Positions 30,575 through 32,658 of a DNA stretch of 32,658 nt are shown here, piece by piece. The notes beneath the pieces were generated by a model, which had not been told where the DNA came from, searched no databases, and saw only the letters and a list, made by a program, of their open reading frames with translations. Position 1 is the stretch's first letter; each line of letters opens with the position of its first letter. Origin of the DNA: Planctomycetota bacterium (GTDB taxonomy: Bacteria > Planctomycetota > GCA-002687715 > CAIWVZ01); the NCBI GenBank assembly GCA_017853435.1, contig JAFMJN010000006.1, positions 1-32,658 of the forward strand, in the 5' to 3' direction. Made by a program: the position numbers and the translations under genes.

Positions 30575-31020
30575 CCTCCGGAAACCCCGTGGACGACGGC
30601 CGCGGAGCCGTGATGGCGCTCGACGTCGGAAACCGTCGTATCGGAGTCGCGGTGACCGACGCGCGCCGCCAGTTCGTGTTGCCGCGCGAGACGCTCGAAC
30701 GGGTTTCCGCCGATGCGGATGCTCGGGCGTTGAAGAAGATCGTGGAGGAAGACGGCGTGCGCTGGATCGCCGTCGGATTGCCGATCAACGTGGACGGCAC
30801 TGAAGGTCCGCAGGCGCATGCATCGCGTGCGTTCGCGGCGGACCTGACCGCTCGGACGGGACTTCCATGCCTCTTCGTCGACGAGCGTTACACGTCGATC
30901 GAGGCCGACGAGGCGCTGCGCGAACGATTCCGCGATTGGCGCGATCGGAAGGCCCGCGTCGATCGTGGCGCGGCGGCGCTCATCCTACGTACGTACCTCG
31001 AACACGGCCCGATGCCCTGA
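30571..31020 (+). CDS. ruvX: Putative pre-16S rRNA nuclease / Holliday-junction resolvase-like protein (YqgF family)
   Basis: RuvX/YqgF has an RNase H-like fold and takes part in 16S rRNA 5'-end maturation. Motifs are MALDVGNRRIGVAVTD, with the first catalytic aspartate, VGLPINVDGTEGPQA, and the final DERYTSIEAD and DRGAAALIL segments, all in normal order. The GTG at 30571 overlaps the manC stop (GTGA) with GAGG upstream and gives 149 residues; the ATG at 30613 with GGAG upstream gives 135 residues and is a fair alternative, being closer to the family N-terminus. The stop codon abuts the stop of the convergent membrane-protein gene (TGATCA), leaving no room for a terminator between them. Confidence 0.9.
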   Translation: MTSGNPVDDGRGAVMALDVGNRRIGVAVTDARRQFVLPRETLERVSADADARALKKIVEEDGVRWIAVGLPINVDGTEGPQAHASRAFAADLTARTGLPCLFVDERYTSIEADEALRERFRDWRDRKARVDRGAAALILRTYLEHGPMP

Positions 31021-32451
31021 TCAACGGCGCCCCAGCGCGACGCGTACCGCTTCGCGCCGCGGCGAAGCATCACGGAGGACGACGACCGCGCCGTCGTTGC
31101 CCGCGTACAGCGGGATCCAACCGAAACGTTCGGCGTTCTTCGGGAGGAAGGCCGTCGGGATCACGAGCATGTCGACGGCGTATTTCTTCGCGACCGCTTC
31201 GAGCAGAGCCGGATCGTCGACGCGAGACCATTCGGCCGCGAGCGCGGCGCCGAAGCGGGTGACGCGACCGTCGGTCGCGGTGCGGCAGTTCGGTCCGAGC
31301 ATCGAGGCGAGATAGCCACCCCACGCCGGAGGATGCGCGAGGTTCAGCGGAACTCCCAACGTACGGATCCACGTCGCGGCGGCGACCGGATAGCCGCGCC
31401 CCGCGGAGGCTTCTCCGAAAAGTCGATCTTCGCCGAAGGCGGCGACGGCACGCGCCTCTTCCGCGAGATGCAGGACGGGGACGGTCAGGAAAGCCGCCGC
31501 GCTCAGCGCAACGGCCGCGCCGAAGCGACGGACGCGTTCCGGTCCCCACGCCGCCAAGAGGGAGGCCGCCGCGAGATGAAGCCCGAAGACGAAGCGGACT
31601 CCCGTCCATGTCGTCAAAAGTGCAACCGCCGCGTCTCCCGGTCGGCATGCGACGAATCCCTTTCCGTCGCGACGTCGGACGAACTCCGCGAGCGTCGGGA
31701 GTGCCGCGAGCGCCACGGCGGCGAGCGCCGCCCACGCGGCCGGAAAGTCGCGCACGGGAAAGTCGGCGAGTCGACGCCATTCCGGAATGAGAGGTCGAAG
31801 CGGAGTCGTGTCGGCGGCGTACGCGAGTAGGGCGGACGGACCGTCGGGGTGGATCGCGAGTCCGACGACGGACGCCGCGAACGTCGCGACGGCGGCCTTC
31901 GGATTCGGGCCGATCAGGCGACCACCCGCGAGAAGCGGGGCGAAGATCGCGCCGGGGTGGAGGTTGGTCCAAAGCGCCGTGAGGCCGAAGACGCGAAGGG
32001 TGCGCCCGGGGGACTCGCGGTCGAGGAGGTCCGCCATCACCGGAACGAGGGCGAGGGTGATCAGGTCCGGACGAAGTCGGAAGCGATCGTCGCCGAGCGC
32101 CATCCACATCGCCGCGACGAGGAGACCCGCGAGCGGGGTGCCGCCGCGCCGTGCGCCGAGCCGAAACGCCGCCGAGGCCCCCAAGGCGCCGAGGGCCGCC
32201 GCCGCGATCCGAAGTCCGCCGACACCGAAATATCGGTGTATGGCCGCCATGAGCGTGTCGGAGAGCCAAGCCTGATGGTCGGGGGCCGTCGGCAGGGGCA
32301 AATGCGAGAACGGCTCGACGGTGGGCCAGGCGCCGTGTTCGAGGGCCAGCTGCCCGAGACGCAGATGCCAGTGGAAATCCATGTCCATGACGGCCGTGAA
32401 CCCGAGAAGGGCCCCGACGAGCATCACGAACGCATGAAAACCCCGCGACAT
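31021..32451 (-). CDS. Polytopic membrane protein, GT-C glycosyltransferase-like
   Basis: The 476-residue protein has many hydrophobic helices of Ala/Leu-rich type and a first loop reading VMDMDFHWHLRLGQLALEHG followed by EPFSHLP. This D-x-D...WH...G...P...PFS pattern is seen in a group of large membrane proteins of the GT-C glycosyltransferase fold that are common in planctomycetes and delta-proteobacteria. The C-terminal 130 residues are a soluble domain (NLAHPPAWGGYLASMLGPN, AVDMLVIPTAFLP), as in related enzymes. The acceptor and donor are unknown; a polyprenyl-linked sugar donor would be typical. The ATG at 32451 is six bases after TAACGT, fitting a leaderless start. Confidence 0.75.
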   Translation of the reverse strand: MSRGFHAFVMLVGALLGFTAVMDMDFHWHLRLGQLALEHGAWPTVEPFSHLPLPTAPDHQAWLSDTLMAAIHRYFGVGGLRIAAAALGALGASAAFRLGARRGGTPLAGLLVAAMWMALGDDRFRLRPDLITLALVPVMADLLDRESPGRTLRVFGLTALWTNLHPGAIFAPLLAGGRLIGPNPKAAVATFAASVVGLAIHPDGPSALLAYAADTTPLRPLIPEWRRLADFPVRDFPAAWAALAAVALAALPTLAEFVRRRDGKGFVACRPGDAAVALLTTWTGVRFVFGLHLAAASLLAAWGPERVRRFGAAVALSAAAFLTVPVLHLAEEARAVAAFGEDRLFGEASAGRGYPVAAATWIRTLGVPLNLAHPPAWGGYLASMLGPNCRTATDGRVTRFGAALAAEWSRVDDPALLEAVAKKYAVDMLVIPTAFLPKNAERFGWIPLYAGNDGAVVVLRDASPRREAVRVALGRR

Positions 32452-32457
32452 GACGTG

Positions 32458-32463
32458 ACGTTA
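32458..32463 (-). promoter_or_regulatory. -10-like element placed for a leaderless GT-C-like gene mRNA
   Basis: On the minus strand TAACGT is followed by CACGTC and the ATG at 32451. The six-base spacing is identical to the three plus-strand cases. No Shine-Dalgarno is present. Confidence 0.4.
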
Positions 32464-32574
32464 TCCGAAGCGTCGGCCCGGCGGTCTTGAACGGGCGGAA
32501 CGGGGGATTCCGGCCCGGGTGCGGATGCGGCGAGGGGCGGGGTGTCGGTTGGGGAAGTCCCCCCGGTGGGTTAG

Positions 32575-32630
32575 CGTGTGCCTTGGATAGGTCCAACCCT
32601 GTGGGGGTTGCCACCCGAAGGCCGTACACG
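32575..32630 (+). other. Foldable segment near the window edge, possible RNA or leader
   Basis: CGTGT pairs with ACACG at the ends, CCTT with AAGG inside, GGT with ACC, and AACCC with GGGTT around a TGTGG loop, giving nested imperfect stems over 56 bases. The 207-base end of the window shows no recognisable ORF on either strand. It does not match any structured RNA I know (SRP, RNase P, tmRNA, 6S). It might be the leader of a gene beyond the window. Confidence 0.25.
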
Positions 32631-32658
32631 TCGCCCCCGTCGACGAAGGGCTCTCGCA

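Noticed and set aside
1-32658. Restriction-modification system around the two SPPY methyltransferases
   Set aside because: No endonuclease or specificity gene lies next to either methyltransferase, so a complete system is not supported.
1-32658. CRISPR arrays, tRNA genes, insertion sequences
   Set aside because: No spaced direct repeats, no cloverleaf-like segment and no transposase motif or terminal repeats were seen in the intergenic regions.

Overview
The window is GC-rich chromosomal DNA, densely packed with genes on both strands, from a bacterium with a Gram-negative type envelope. The mix of genes points towards a planctomycete or a similar environmental lineage: a DUF5703 glycosidase-like protein, a secreted beta-helix protein, a HEAT-repeat/vWA protein, a MoxR/vWA cluster and a 1217-residue AsmA-like protein. 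No rRNA or tRNA gene, insertion sequence, phage gene or CRISPR array was seen, so the taxonomic call is an inference from gene content only.

Layout. 1-3116 (+): the 3' end of a DUF5703 glycoside-hydrolase-like gene, msrA, and an AAA+ ATPase with degenerate catalytic motifs, closed by a strong hairpin. 3195-9139 (-): a SPPY-type amino-methyltransferase overlapping an RNase D gene, an Hsp20 chaperone, and a HEAT/vWA secreted protein overlapping a small lipoprotein-like gene. 9284-11281 (+): an M1-family metallopeptidase lipoprotein followed by a textbook terminator. 11652-16117 (+): a compact gene set of MoxR-type AAA+ ATPase, a 147-residue protein of unknown family, a putative metallopeptidase/vWA protein, and a divergent S-adenosylmethionine synthetase. 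The last three genes overlap by 4 bases at each junction. A SAM-dependent O-methyltransferase and a POT peptide transporter follow. 18766-21838: ahpC-ahpD (-) divergent from a GAF-AAA+-Fis sigma-54 activator (+); the gap between them holds a near-consensus sigma-54 promoter facing ahpC and a 16-bp palindrome. 21855-23357 (-): a secreted beta-helix protein. 23456-28870 (+): a second SPPY methyltransferase, tsaB and the AsmA-like gene, all overlapping. 28899-32451: a DUF1648 membrane protein (-), manC and ruvX (+), and a GT-C-like membrane protein (-). The last 200 bases hold no gene I can recognise but contain a foldable segment.

How the genes fit together. Oxidative-stress defence is represented by msrA and ahpCD, the latter probably under the adjacent sigma-54 activator. 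RNA maturation appears twice (rnd, tsaB), each time overlapping a SPPY-type methyltransferase. The strongest candidate for an undescribed system is the MoxR / unknown / vWA-metallopeptidase / MetK-like operon, because it couples a AAA+-vWA chaperone pair to a methyl-donor-synthesising enzyme that lacks the usual GAGDQG loop. A second, genome-style signal is the pattern TANNNT-6 nt-ATG at four transcription-unit heads that lack Shine-Dalgarno sequences, which suggests leaderless transcripts.
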